A model generated the notes under the pieces. It had not been told where the DNA came from and did no database searches. It saw nothing but the letters and a program-made list of their open reading frames with translations. This document shows positions 1 to 9,793 of a DNA stretch of 64,000 nucleotides, in pieces (the stretch's first letter is position 1; every line of letters starts with the position of its first letter). The translations under genes were made by a program, and so were the position numbers. Origin of the DNA: Tachypleus tridentatus (taxonomy: Eukaryota > Arthropoda > Merostomata > Xiphosura > Limulidae); contig NC_134834.1 of assembly GCF_004210375.1 (NCBI RefSeq), forward strand, positions 9,050,922 to 9,114,921, read 5' to 3'.

Positions 1-312
1 TCACAAAACGACTGCTTATCTGGTAATATGACTATAGGTAACCAAGCAACGTAGTTAAAAGTTACAAGGTAATTTAATTATTGACTCATTGGACACGCCT
101 GGAACCATGCGCAGTTTAACCCTAGAAAGGTGTATTGAATCTCGCCTGTTTTGTAAACGTGTTTCCTACGTGTTTTATAAATCGGTTAAAATCGTCACAA
201 GCTACAGTAAGGAAGGCAGCAGAAATGTTGTTAGGTGTTTAGAAAGTTTCTGAACGTTCACAAACCTGAAAGAAAAAATAACAACCTTTAAACTATTTTA
301 ATATCCTGAACA
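1..312 (+). promoter_or_regulatory. Upstream region of the PDZ gene (putative promoter and 5' UTR)
   Basis: No coding signal is seen here. A TATA-like TATAAAT lies at 176-182, about 130 bases before the proposed start codon at 313, so a transcript starting near 205-210 would have a 5' UTR of about 100 bases. This is a weak inference: no initiator or downstream element stands out, and the true first exon could lie outside the window. Confidence 0.25.
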
Positions 313-491
313 ATGACGTCACGAACTTTCAGCTTAACCCTAACTGTTTGCCCTTCGTTAGTGGGATTTCAACTGCAAGATAGTGATGGTGACTCAGGAA
401 TTGTAGCTGTTGGAAGGAACGAAGGAAGGATCAGGTCCAGCTGCTCCACGGAGACGGACTACAGTCAGGACTACTGCCAGAAAAAACCGAG
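313..491 (+). CDS. PDZ-domain protein, exon 1 (proposed N-terminus)
   Basis: The ATG at 313 is preceded by ACA (A at -3), a good animal start context. The reading frame runs 59 codons plus 2 bases to a strong donor, CCGAG|GTACGT, at 491/492, so the exon ends in phase 2. The exon at 2720 begins with the single base needed to complete the Arg codon. The encoded stretch is acidic and Ser-rich (a DSDGDSG motif near residue 24, SSCSTETDYSQ near 42) and looks unstructured, with no signal peptide or known domain. The first 20 residues are less protein-like, so the true start could be further upstream with this as an internal exon. I do not recognise the N-terminal region as a named family. Confidence 0.6.
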
Positions 492-785
492 GTACGTTTA
501 CAAATCACGTTGTTTCGTTTGTCAGTAATCGCAAAGCTGCCCAATGGGCTGGCTGTCTGTGCTCTACCCATCGCGGGTGTCAAACCCAAATTTCAGCGTG
601 ATAAGCAGTGAGACTTAACGAGGTTCCAGGTCTCATGCTGCGATTCTATAGGTGATTTCTCTGTCATGGAACGCTTAGTTCAATGACCATTACAACACAG
701 TGCTGATCGATACACATGTTGACAACTTTCCACACACATATTAAGTGGTCATCTACTTTCGAAATCACACTTTAAGAAAACCAAA

Positions 786-847
786 GGCACCGATTTTACT
801 GGGGTTGTTTTCAAGTTCCATGATGCAACTCCACTAAAATCGGTGCC
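786..847 (+). ncRNA. Candidate intronic microRNA-like hairpin
   Basis: Two 22-nt arms (786-807 and 826-847) are reverse complements except for one C-C mismatch and one pair that is G-U when read on the + strand, the sense strand of the host gene. The arms are separated by an 18-nt loop. This matches the size and shape of a microRNA precursor in intron 1. I do not recognise the arm sequence as a known microRNA, and a fold-back transposon remnant could look the same. Confidence 0.3.
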
Positions 848-990
848 TCATCCGCAAATTCAAAGTTAGGGTTAGGAAAGAGAATCTTTTTCCCCAAAAA
901 ACAGGGTTGCGATGAAACTGTGCACATTCCCTGACACCTTTGGACAACTGAACGATAGTGTAGTTCTGCCATGCGAGTTTTTATTTCATT

Positions 991-1247
991 GTTTGTTTGT
1001 TTGTTTTTTAATTTCGCACAAAACTACTCGAGGGCTATCTGTGCTAGCCATCCCTAATTTAGCAGTGTAAGACTAGAGGGAAGGCAGCTAGTCATCACCA
1101 CCTACCGCCAACTCTTGGGCTACTCTTTTTACCCACGAATAGTGGGATTGGCCGTCACATTATAACGCCCCCACGGCTGAAAGGGCAAGCATGTTTGGCG
1201 CGACCCTCAAATTACGAGTCCTTAACACGCTTGGCCATGACGGGCCC
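991..1247 (-). mobile_element. tRNA-derived SINE (family 1), full-length, antisense
   Basis: Read on the - strand it has a tRNA-like head (B-box-like block near 1205-1225), the body block containing CCCACTATTCGTGGGT-type sequence, and a tail rich in CAAACAAA. The imperfect flanking repeat TTTTATTTCATTG / TTTTGTTTCATTG looks like a target-site duplication. The same element occurs about a dozen times in the window. Confidence 0.8.
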
Positions 1248-1874
1248 TTTTTGTTTCATTGGGGAACATTAAAAGTCCTCTTGTTCAAAGTGTTGTGTTA
1301 CTTTTCGTAGATAGTGTAGCAGCCAAGATGAAAACAGTTGTTATATATCCGTAGGAATGACGATAACTCCACCCATCGCGCCTCTGCATTGGCGAAAATC
1401 AAATCATTCTAATAAAGGACGACTGACCTTACTATTTAAAAATCAGAGTTGGTCGTTGTTAAATATTGCAGTTCATTGAGATATTGACTTGTCCAGTGCC
1501 GTAGACGAGATAGCTCGTCCAAGCCGATCGGTAACACAGTGCCACGGACGAGTTAATTCGTTCTCAGTAATATCTAACTTCACCGCTAGATGTCAGCACC
1601 ATACATGCATTTGACCCAATTACAAATTGTTTCACTTTCGATCCAAAATGGCGTCACGAAAAAAAGTTACAAAATGAAGAAGCATTAGAGTTGTATTGTA
1701 GCAGCTGAAATACTTGGCAGTCAACAGGTTAATATATAATAATAAAATAAGGATATTTTTTGGGTACTTCTCTTTCTTGGGTTTCTGCGAACTTTAACTC
1801 TCTGTATGTATTTTTAAGTTTTGTAATTCAATGAGTCTCCTCAGTTCAAAACCTATCAAAATGTCTTCTAAAAT

Positions 1875-1985
1875 CGATGGTATGTCTAACGACTTACAAC
1901 GCCGCTAGAAACCGGGTTTCGTTACCTGTGGTGGGCAGAGTACAGATAGCCGACTGTGTATGTTTGTGCTTCAAACAAACAAATA
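1875..1985 (+). mobile_element. tRNA-derived SINE (family 2), short
   Basis: It has the tRNA-like segment with GGGTTTCG, the block GTGGGCAGAGTACAGATAGCC, and a CAAACAAACAAA tail. The same layout recurs at 51422-51546 and, reversed, at 35585 and 53600. The head differs from family 1, while the CAGATAGCC block is shared with the family 1 tail. Confidence 0.6.
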
Positions 1986-2285
1986 TAATCTATCAATATT
2001 ACATACATGCATATTTCATTTCTATTTTCTATTACAGGAAAAATATGTTAAAATAACTCTTCATTATATATTATTATCCAATGAACTTTAATTCAGGAGC
2101 ACCGGTGTTCGGATTCTAGAAACTAGAACTCAGCTTCTTCAAACCCGCATTGTCTATCATTATATTGTGGCGGCATCTACTGGATGCTTTATAAAACATA
2201 AAATCTCAAATGAACAAAAGGTATTCTAATGGTCTTTTTTCTCGGCAATATTTTTTTTTTTTTTACAAATATCCATATCCCACCG

Positions 2286-2480
2286 AACAAGCTCGTCCTT
2301 TCAGCTGTGAGAGTATTATAACGTGACGATCAATCCCACTGTTTGTTGGTAAAAGAGTAGTCCAAGAGTTGGCAGTGGGTGGTAACAACTAGCTGCCTTC
2401 ATTCTATACTTACACTGCTAAAATAGGGACGACTAGCACAGATAGCCCTCGTGTAGCTTTGCGCGAAATTCAAAACAAAT
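2286..2480 (+). mobile_element. tRNA-derived SINE (family 1), 5'-truncated
   Basis: The body and tail match the other family 1 copies (TAAAAGAGTAG, GTTGGCAGTGGGTGGT, ACTGCTAAAATAGGGACG, TAGCTTTGCGCGAAATTC), but the tRNA-like head is missing or decayed. It lies in intron 1 of the PDZ gene, just after a poly-T run. Apart from this element, the other SINEs and the hairpin, I see nothing in intron 1 (492-2719). Confidence 0.75.
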
Positions 2481-2719
2481 CAGTTCTTGCTAGTGGACAT
2501 CTGTTCTAGCCTGTAAACAAAAGTTGTTGTTGTATTTCATTTTTACTTGAGTCTTTCGTCTGCAGGAATTATTTCTAAATGTACGTTTTACCATGTGTAC
2601 TGTTTTCCTAGATTAGTCCTCTATCATTGTTAACAAGTGTCCATTTAAAGTAGGCACTTGATGTCGCTTATGAACTTTGTTAAATGTTTTATCTTAGGCT
2701 TAACGGTTCTGTGTTTCAG

Positions 2720-2872
2720 GTCAATCGTTGGTAGTAATTCACAGGAATTTTTAAACAAATGTATTGTAAAGTCTTCTCTGAAAGCATCCTCAGCTTCTAA
2801 TATAAATATCACCAGTGGACCAATTAAAGGAGACCACAGTATATTCCCAGGATCCTCCGCGTCAGCAAGCAG
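2720..2872 (+). CDS. PDZ-domain protein, exon 2
   Basis: The acceptor GTGTTTCAG|G and donor GCAAGCAG|GTAACA bound a 153-bp exon that starts with one base and ends with two (phase 2 on both sides), fitting the exons at 313-491 and 6899-8125. It encodes about 50 residues that are Ser/Asn-rich and probably disordered (for example KSSLKASSASNINITSG). The hydrophobic ATG-led sequence seen just upstream in the same frame is translated intron, not a signal peptide. Only 75 bases of intron separate the donor from the 72-bp array that follows. No domain is recognised. Confidence 0.65.
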
Positions 2873-2949
2873 GTAACAATTTATCAGTGGTTATATTATA
2901 TTCTAGAGAAGTGGTAAACATATTTCATTGCACTAGATTTTAAGTTTTC

Positions 2950-4458
2950 GTGTCTGAAGGGCTTATAACCTTAATAAGAGTCTAATATAAGCCTGATGAA
3001 GTTTAAAGAGCGCCGCCTACCGGGTCTGAAGGTCTGATAACTTTCATCAGAATCTAATATAAGCCTGATGAAGTTTAAAGAGCGCCGCCTACCGGGTCTG
3101 AAGGTCTGATAACTTTCATCAGAATCTAATATAAGCCTGATGAAGTTTAAAGAGCGCCGCCTACCGGGTCTGAAGGGCTGATAACCTTCATCAGAATCTA
3201 ATATAAGCCTGATGAAGTTTAAAGAGCGCCACCTACCGGGTCTGAAGGGTTGATAACCTTCATCAGAATCTAATATAAGCCTGATGAAGTTTAAAGAGCG
3301 CCCCTACCGGGTCTGAAGGGCTGATAACCTTCATCAAAATCTAATATAAGCCTGATGAAGTTTAAAGAGCGCCACCTACCGGGTCTGAAGGGCTGATAAC
3401 CTTCATCAGAATCTAATATAAGCTTGATGAAGTTTAAAGAGCGCCACCTACCGGGTCTGAAGGGCTGATAACCTTCATCAGAATCTAATATAAGCCTGAT
3501 GAAGTTTAAAGAGCGCCACCTACCGGGTCTGAAGGGCTGATAACCTTCATCAGAATCTAATATAAGCCTGATGAAGTTTAAAGAGCGCCGCCTACCGGGT
3601 CTGAAGGGCTGATAACCTTCATCAAAATCTAATATAAGCCTGATGAAGTTTAAAGAGCGCCACCTACCGGGTCTGAAGGGCTGATAACCTTCATCAGAAT
3701 CTAATATAAGCTTGATGAAGTTTAAAGAGCGCCACCTACCGGGTCTGAAGGGCTGATAACCTTCATCAGAATCTAATATAAGCTTGATGAAGTTTAAAGA
3801 GCGCCACCTACCGGGTCTGAAGGGCTGATAACCTTCATCAGAATGTAATATAAGCTTGATGAAGTGTAAATAGCGCCACCTACCGATTCTGAAGGGCTGA
3901 TAACCTTCATCAGAATCTAATATAAGCCTGATGAAGTGTAAAGAGCGCCGCCTACCGTGTCTGAAGGGCTGATAGCCTTCATCAGAATCTAATATAAGCC
4001 TGATGAAGTGTAAAGAGCGCCGCCTACCGTGTCTGAAGGGTTGATAGCCTTCATCAGAATCTAATATAAGCCTGATGAAGTGTAAAGAGCGCCACCTACC
4101 GATTCTGAAGGGCTGATAACCTTCATCAGAATCTAATATAAGCCTGATGAAGTTTAAAGAGCGCCGCCTACCGGGTCTGAAGGGCTGATAACCTTCATCA
4201 GAATCTAATATAAGCCTGATGAAGTTTAAATAGCGCCACCTACCGGGTCTGAAGGGCTGATAACCTTCATCAGAATCTAATATAAGCCTGATGAAGTGTA
4301 AAGAGCGCCGCCTACCGTGTCTGAAGGGCTGATAGCCTTCATCAGAATCTAATATAAGCCTGATGAAGTTTAAAGAGCGCCGCCTACCGGGTCTGAAGGG
4401 CTGATAACCTTCATCAAAATCTAATATAAGCCTGATGAAGTTTAAAGAGCGGCGCCTA
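2950..4458. repeat. Tandem array, 72-bp unit, about 21 copies
   Basis: Successive copies of GAATCTAATATAAGCCTGAT begin 72 bases apart. Each unit carries CTGATGAAG and, about 40 bases later, CTTCATCAG, a perfect 9-bp inverted repeat able to form a hairpin. Copies differ by a few substitutions (GCCGCC/GCCACC, AAGTTTAAA/AAGTGTAAA). The array occupies intron 2 of the PDZ gene. Confidence 0.95.
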
Positions 4459-5204
4459 CTGGCACTTCGTTCGATAGCTTTTACCGGGAATCCTATTTAA
4501 TCGCGTACTTTAGGACAAACTGCAAATTACAGTAAAAGGTATTTAAATTCATTTTGTTGTGAAGTCATATTGACGATCGAAATAACGTCTGTCGACAGGT
4601 ATAGCTTCAGTGTGTAAGAAAGTTGCCACATCTAATGGTAGATATTTTAAGTTCATGAGTTGTAATACGAATATTTGTGATCTAATGAATTCAAGAGATA
4701 AATTGTTGGTTCACAGAAATAACCATACAATAAAGTATTTAATGTGATACAACGATAATAAATAACACAACTTATAAATGCTTTAGGCCCATGATAGTAC
4801 AAGATATCTTCTTACAAGGGTAGTTTTTAGAGTTATTAAAACTAAATGATCTTCACGTATAGAATGGTTAGGATGACGACATACTAGATGTATATTCTGT
4901 TTCAAGATGACTATTTACTACAGTCCTCACTAACAAGAAACACTGACTACATAAGAACTGTTGTGAAGGCTACATAGCTGTAGCTTCTAGTAACGCATAG
5001 TTTATAATATTCAATTTGTATCTTGAAAAACCATTGTCGTCAGTGTGGTCAACTGGTGGTAAAGTTCGGGACTTGTAACAAATGTTGGATGGAATGAAAA
5101 TAATGAGTTAAAACAAGTGAATCCTATTATAAACAGTAATTAACATGTTTATTAAACATGTAAACCAAAACTAGCAATGATGTCACTCACTTTGTTATAG
5201 ATCA
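4459..5204. other. Intron 2 spacer between two arrays
   Basis: AT-rich single-copy-looking sequence. There is a short palindrome (ACATGTTTA-T-TAAACATGT) near 5142-5160. No exon, tRNA or transposon signature is seen. Confidence 0.6.
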
Positions 5205-5990
5205 TATGAACAGTGAGTGTATCATGCAGACTTTACATATGGCAACCTGTTGTCTATCAAACCTACCGCTAGGAGCGCTGCGGTTATCACTTTCAGACTG
5301 AAGACATTCCTAGCGATATGGAAGTTTTGTTTCATATGAACAGTGAGTGTATCATGCAGACTTTACATACGGCAACCTGTTGTCTATCAAACCTACCGCT
5401 AGGAGCGCTGCGGTTATCACTTTCAGACTGAAGACATTCCTAGCGATATGGAAGTTTTTGTTTCATATGAACAGTGAGTGTATCATGCAGACTTTACATA
5501 CAGCAACCTGTTGTCTATCAAACCTACCGCTAGGAGCGCTGCGGTGGTTATCACTTTCAGACTGAAGACATTCCTAGCGATATGGAAGTTTTTGTTTCAT
5601 ATGAACAGTGAGTGTATCATGCAGACTTTACATACGGCAACCTGTTGTCTATTAAACCTACCGCTAGGAGCGCTGCGGTTATCACTTTCAGACTGAAGAC
5701 ATTCCTAGCGATATGGAAGTTTTTGTTTCATATTAACAGTGAGTGTATCATGCAGACTTTACATACGGCAACCTGTTGTCTATCAAACCTACCGCTAGGA
5801 GCGCTACGGTTATCACTTTCAAACTGAAGACATTCCTAGCGATATGGAAGTTTTTGTTTCATATGAACAGTGAGTGTATCATGCAGACTTTACATACGGC
5901 AACCTGTTGTCTATCAAACCTACCGCTAGGAGCGCTGCGGTTATCACTTTCAAACTGAACAGACATTCTTAGCGATATGGAAGTTTTAAC
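5205..5990. repeat. Tandem array, about 131-bp unit, 6 copies
   Basis: The marker CATATGAACAGTGAGTGTAT recurs at about 5205, 5334, 5465, 5599, 5730 (one substitution) and 5861, spacings of 129-134 bases. Each unit holds CGCTAGG and, later, CCTAGCG as an inverted repeat. Short ORFs across it simply follow the repeat and are not genes. Confidence 0.93.
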
Positions 5991-6898
5991 AAAACACCGT
6001 ACCTGTTATGATTAATAAGATATTGTTGGTATTGTGGTTACTAAAAATTCTTGTCAAAACTTGTCGAAGTACCGAGCTAACCCTAAATATCTTTTTTTTG
6101 TCACGATTATTGTACAATATTCATAAAGACAGCATTTAAGGTGAATTGTCAAGAAGTTACACGAAGTAAAGAACTCTCATAATAAGTGTGACGTCACAAG
6201 GTACAAATCGGAGTTTTGTGACATGGAATAATTAACATATACAGATATACCAAAACTTTACCGACTTTAAAGTTGTCACTCTAATGCATATGTCAAATTT
6301 TAAAACGGTTAGTAGAACATAACAACATACGATACTGAGACTGTGTGTGTGTGTTCTGATTAATTAGCTTATGAAACAACTAGTCTTACTTCCTCAGCCC
6401 TGTAATTAGTCATGTGAATTAAAAATCGAAATAGCATGAGTTTAATACACGAATGAAACGTGATTAATATTCGTAACTCTCTTCAGATAGTCTATTTGGA
6501 CAGACAAAGCTCGCGGCAAAAAGAAGTTGTTTGTTATTAATATAGGACAAGATTAATTTCGTGCACTATAACAGAATCTCATGTGAATTTCCAGGACTCT
6601 GTTTTAACGAAATACGTTATTGTTTTCTCAAGAAAAGATATAGCTGCATTTATTATTATTGGTCTTAATTTGAGGTGTCAGGTCATTTACTATTGTTGTC
6701 GGATGATCAGAAACTTTCCATTAAATCTTCCTGTAGGAGGATTCATTCAGTAGAGAAATTACTGAAGTGTCTGTTTAGTAAAAGCTGAAGATGTGTTACC
6801 TCTAAAAACAGTAGCCTTTAAACTAGTGGCGAATAATTACATTGGTTTATATTTGTGGGGGGGAAAAAAAAAGGCTGATATTTTATGTACCCGTACAG
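5991..6898. other. Remainder of intron 2
   Basis: AT-rich, with a short GT run near 6343 and homopolymers G7A9 near 6857-6872. No coding or repeat structure is recognised before the acceptor at 6897-6898. Confidence 0.55.
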
Positions 6899-8125
6899 AG
6901 CCCCGCCGTTGTCCGTCCATTCTACGTCCTTGAAAGATTTGCCTTGTGGAAGAGTCCGGTTTGATGAAGAACTGCAACTGACTGAACACAACATCCGCCG
7001 ATCGTGTCGAAAGCTTTTCGCCACTTTATATGCCCAGAAAGCCGCGGCAGCAAGGCTTAGATTCAATGATTCAGATACTACTAATGCGAGATTAAACCGC
7101 CCTTACTGTCCAGATGAGGCACCAACTTATTCGAAGATGGATCGTTCTTACCCCATCCACAGTGACCCACGTTTGTTAAAGTCCAGCAGTCCTTCTGATG
7201 CTGCCTTAAGACGTGTGAATGCCTTTCACGAACACCATGTCTCACCGGACATCACTCATGTCCCTTATCTTTATGACAGAAGCTTGACCAAAAAACAGGT
7301 TGGCCTCAGGAAACCAAAAGTCGGAAGAAAATACAACATTCGTCAATCAGATAATAACATTTTTCGGGGCTAACATTAGAGAACCATGTTTCACAGAACG
7401 TCCACCAGAAAGAGGATCCAAATTCGACAAGGGCTTAGTGCTCCAGAACAATGGCTCCAGTTCTAGTCACATTTCCAGTATTGGAACTCGTATCAATCCT
7501 CAGCCTTCACTGTTCAAGAGTAGGAGCTGCACGGCTCTACCAAGTGAAACAGCCTTAAGTTCTGTGAAGGATCCTCCTCTGGAATTGACGATCCTTCCTT
7601 CAGAGGATCCACTACAATCTCTAGATCCATCTCTTCTGGATAACGGTGAGCTTATGTCCAAAGAGAGGAAATCGGGGACCAAGAAGGTCCATCTTGACAG
7701 AGCTTCTGGCTGTGTTTTGTACAGTGATGACATGATCAAAGTGTATGCCCGTTTGGCTTCTGTGGTTCCAGAAGCTCAGAAAGAGTCGACAGTATCGGTC
7801 ACTGACATTAACACCAGTATATCTGAAAGAAACGTGGGATGTCCATTGAATACAAAACCACGTTCTTCACACACTTCAGACGGTGTCGAACCTGACAACA
7901 GTCAATTGTACAGTGATTATGAGTCTCTCCGACCTGCCAACAACGATGCTCCAACTTCTTCAGTTTGTAGAACCATCCAAGAAACAACAACGAATGCGAA
8001 ACACAGCAGTACAACGCAAAGTGTCTCGAAGGATTGTACCTCCTCCCAGAAGGAAGAAATAACAGATGGGGAACTCGACAATCAAATACGTAACGTGGTT
8101 CCGTCTCTCCCCGTAAAAGATCAAG
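6899..8125 (+). CDS. PDZ-domain protein, exon 3 (large; carries an apparent +1 frameshift)
   Basis: The acceptor GTACCCGTACAG|A at 6897-6898 starts the exon with the one base needed by exon 2. The frame is open from 6900 to a stop at 7371-7373. A second frame, one base later, is open from 7288 through 8125 and reaches the donor GATCAAG|GTACGT in phase 1. The two open frames overlap in 7288-7370, which contains runs A6 (7290-7295), T5 and G4. A single extra base there would explain the break, and both sides look protein-like. The first part has a basic stretch (RRSCRKLFATLYAQKAAAAR); the second is Ser/Thr-rich and probably disordered. The ATG at 6885 belongs to the intron. No known domain is recognised. 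It could be an assembly error, a polymorphism or a real lesion. Confidence 0.65.
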
Positions 8126-9300
8126 GTACGTGTGTTACAGATGTAGTTGTCGTCTGTGTGACATATCAGGGTACGTGTGTCACAGATGTGGTTGTCGTCT
8201 GTGTGACATATCAAGGTACACGTGTTACAGATGTGGTTGTCGTCTGTGTGACATATCAAGGTACACGTGTTACAGATGTGGTTGTCGTCTGTGTGACATA
8301 TCAAGGTACACGTGTTACAGATGTGGTTATCTCTGTGACATATCAAGATACACGTGTTACACATGTGGCTGTCTCTGTGACATGTCAAGGTACGTGTGTT
8401 ACATATGTGGCTGTCTCTGTGACATATCAAGGTACGTGTGTTACAGATGTGGCTGTCTCTGTGACATATCAAGGTACGTGTGTTACAGATGTGGTCCTCA
8501 GTGTGACATATCAAGGTACGTGTGCTACAGATGTGACTGTCTGTGTGACATATCAAGGTACACGTGTTACAGATGCGGCTGTCTGTGTGACATATCAAGG
8601 TACACGTGTTACAGATGTGGCTGTCTGTGTGACATATCAAGGTACACGTGTTACAGATGTGGCTGTCTGTGTGACATATCAAGGTACACGTGTTACAGAT
8701 GTGGCTGTCTGTGTGACATATCAAGGTACACGTGTTACAGATGTGACTGTCTGTGTGACATATCAAGGTACACGTGTTACAGATGTGACTGTCTGTGTGA
8801 CATATCAAGGTACACGTGTTACAGATGTGGCTGTCTGTGTGACATATCAAGGTATGTGTGTTACAGATGTGGCTGTCTGTGTGACATATCAAGGTACCTG
8901 TGTTACAGATGTGGCTGTCTGTGTGACATATCAAGGTACCTGTGTTACAGATGTGGCTGTCTGTGTGACATATCAAGGTACCTGTGTTACAGATGTGGCT
9001 GTCTGTGTGACATATCAAGGTACCTGTGTTACAGATGTGGCTGTCTGTGTGACATATCAAGTTACCTGTGTTACAGATGTGGCTGTCTGTGTGACATATC
9101 AAGTTACCTGTGTTACAGATGTGGCTGTCTGTGTGACATATCAAGGTACGTGTGTTACAGATGTGGCTGTCTGTGTGACATATCAAGGTACGTGTGTTAC
9201 AGATGTGGCTGTCTGTGTGACATATCAAGGTACGTGTGTTACAGATGTGGCTGTCTGTGTGACATATCAAGGTACGTGTGTTACAGGTGTGGTGTCTTAT
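8125..9300 (+). repeat. 42/45-bp minisatellite beginning at the exon 3 splice donor
   Basis: The first four units are 45 bp, the next 23 are 42 bp, and a partial unit ends the array; the unit count reproduces position 9271 exactly. Each unit ends in ATATCAAG followed by GTACGTG, GTACACG or GTACCTG, repeating the exon 3 donor; two units (near 9061 and 9103) read AAGTTACC and lose the GT. Because the units are multiples of three, the exon 3 frame stays open through the whole array to a stop at 9307-9309, encoding 14-residue repeats of the type GTCVTDVAVCVTYQ. It is either the start of intron 3 or an optionally translated extension. Confidence 0.92.
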
Positions 9301-9401
9301 TTATTTTAACTATGTATTATTTACGTTAATCCGTATATATTTAAGACATTGTTATCTTTACATACTATCATTAGTAACTTCTCGGCAAAACATCGGTTTA
9401 T

Positions 9402-9793
9402 AACCAATGACAGGTTTACTGTTAGACACAAAATGTAGGAACCAATGACAGGTTTACTGTTAGACACAAAATGTAGGAACCAATGACAGGTTTACTATTA
9501 GACACAAAATGTAAGAACCAATGACAGGTTTACTGTTAGACACAAAATGTAAGAACCAGTGACAGGTTTTCTGTTAGACACAAAATGTAAGAACCAATGA
9601 CAGGTTTTCTGTTAGACACAAAATGTAAGAACCAATGACAGGTTTTCTGTTAGACACAAAATGTAAGAACCAATGACAGGTTTTCTGTTAGACACAAAAT
9701 GTAAGAACCAATGACAGGTTTTCTGTTAGACACAAAATGTAAGAACCAATGACAGGTTTTCTGTTAGACACAAAATGTAAGAACCAATGACAG
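9402..9793. repeat. Tandem array, 38-bp unit, about 10 copies
   Basis: AACCAATGACAGG recurs every 38 bases (9402, 9440 and so on) with near identity; later copies carry GGTTTTCTG in place of GGTTTACTG. It passes directly into the 46-bp array, sharing the sequence ATGACAGAATATAG at the join. Intron 3. Confidence 0.93.

Noticed and set aside
2658-2719. ATG with hydrophobic lead before exon 2
   Set aside because: Translated pyrimidine-rich intron end; the acceptor at 2718-2719 and matching phases make this an internal exon.
5347-5958. Four overlapping 71-72 codon frames
   Set aside because: They repeat with the 131-bp array period; no independent coding evidence.
7960-9270. 436-codon - strand frame of ICHTDSHICNT-type repeats
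   Set aside because: It is the reverse complement of the 42-bp minisatellite, open only because the unit is a multiple of three without stops in that frame.
8130-9329. 399-codon + strand Cys-rich frame (YRCGCLCDISR repeats)
   Set aside because: A shadow of the same minisatellite in a frame that does not connect with the exon upstream.
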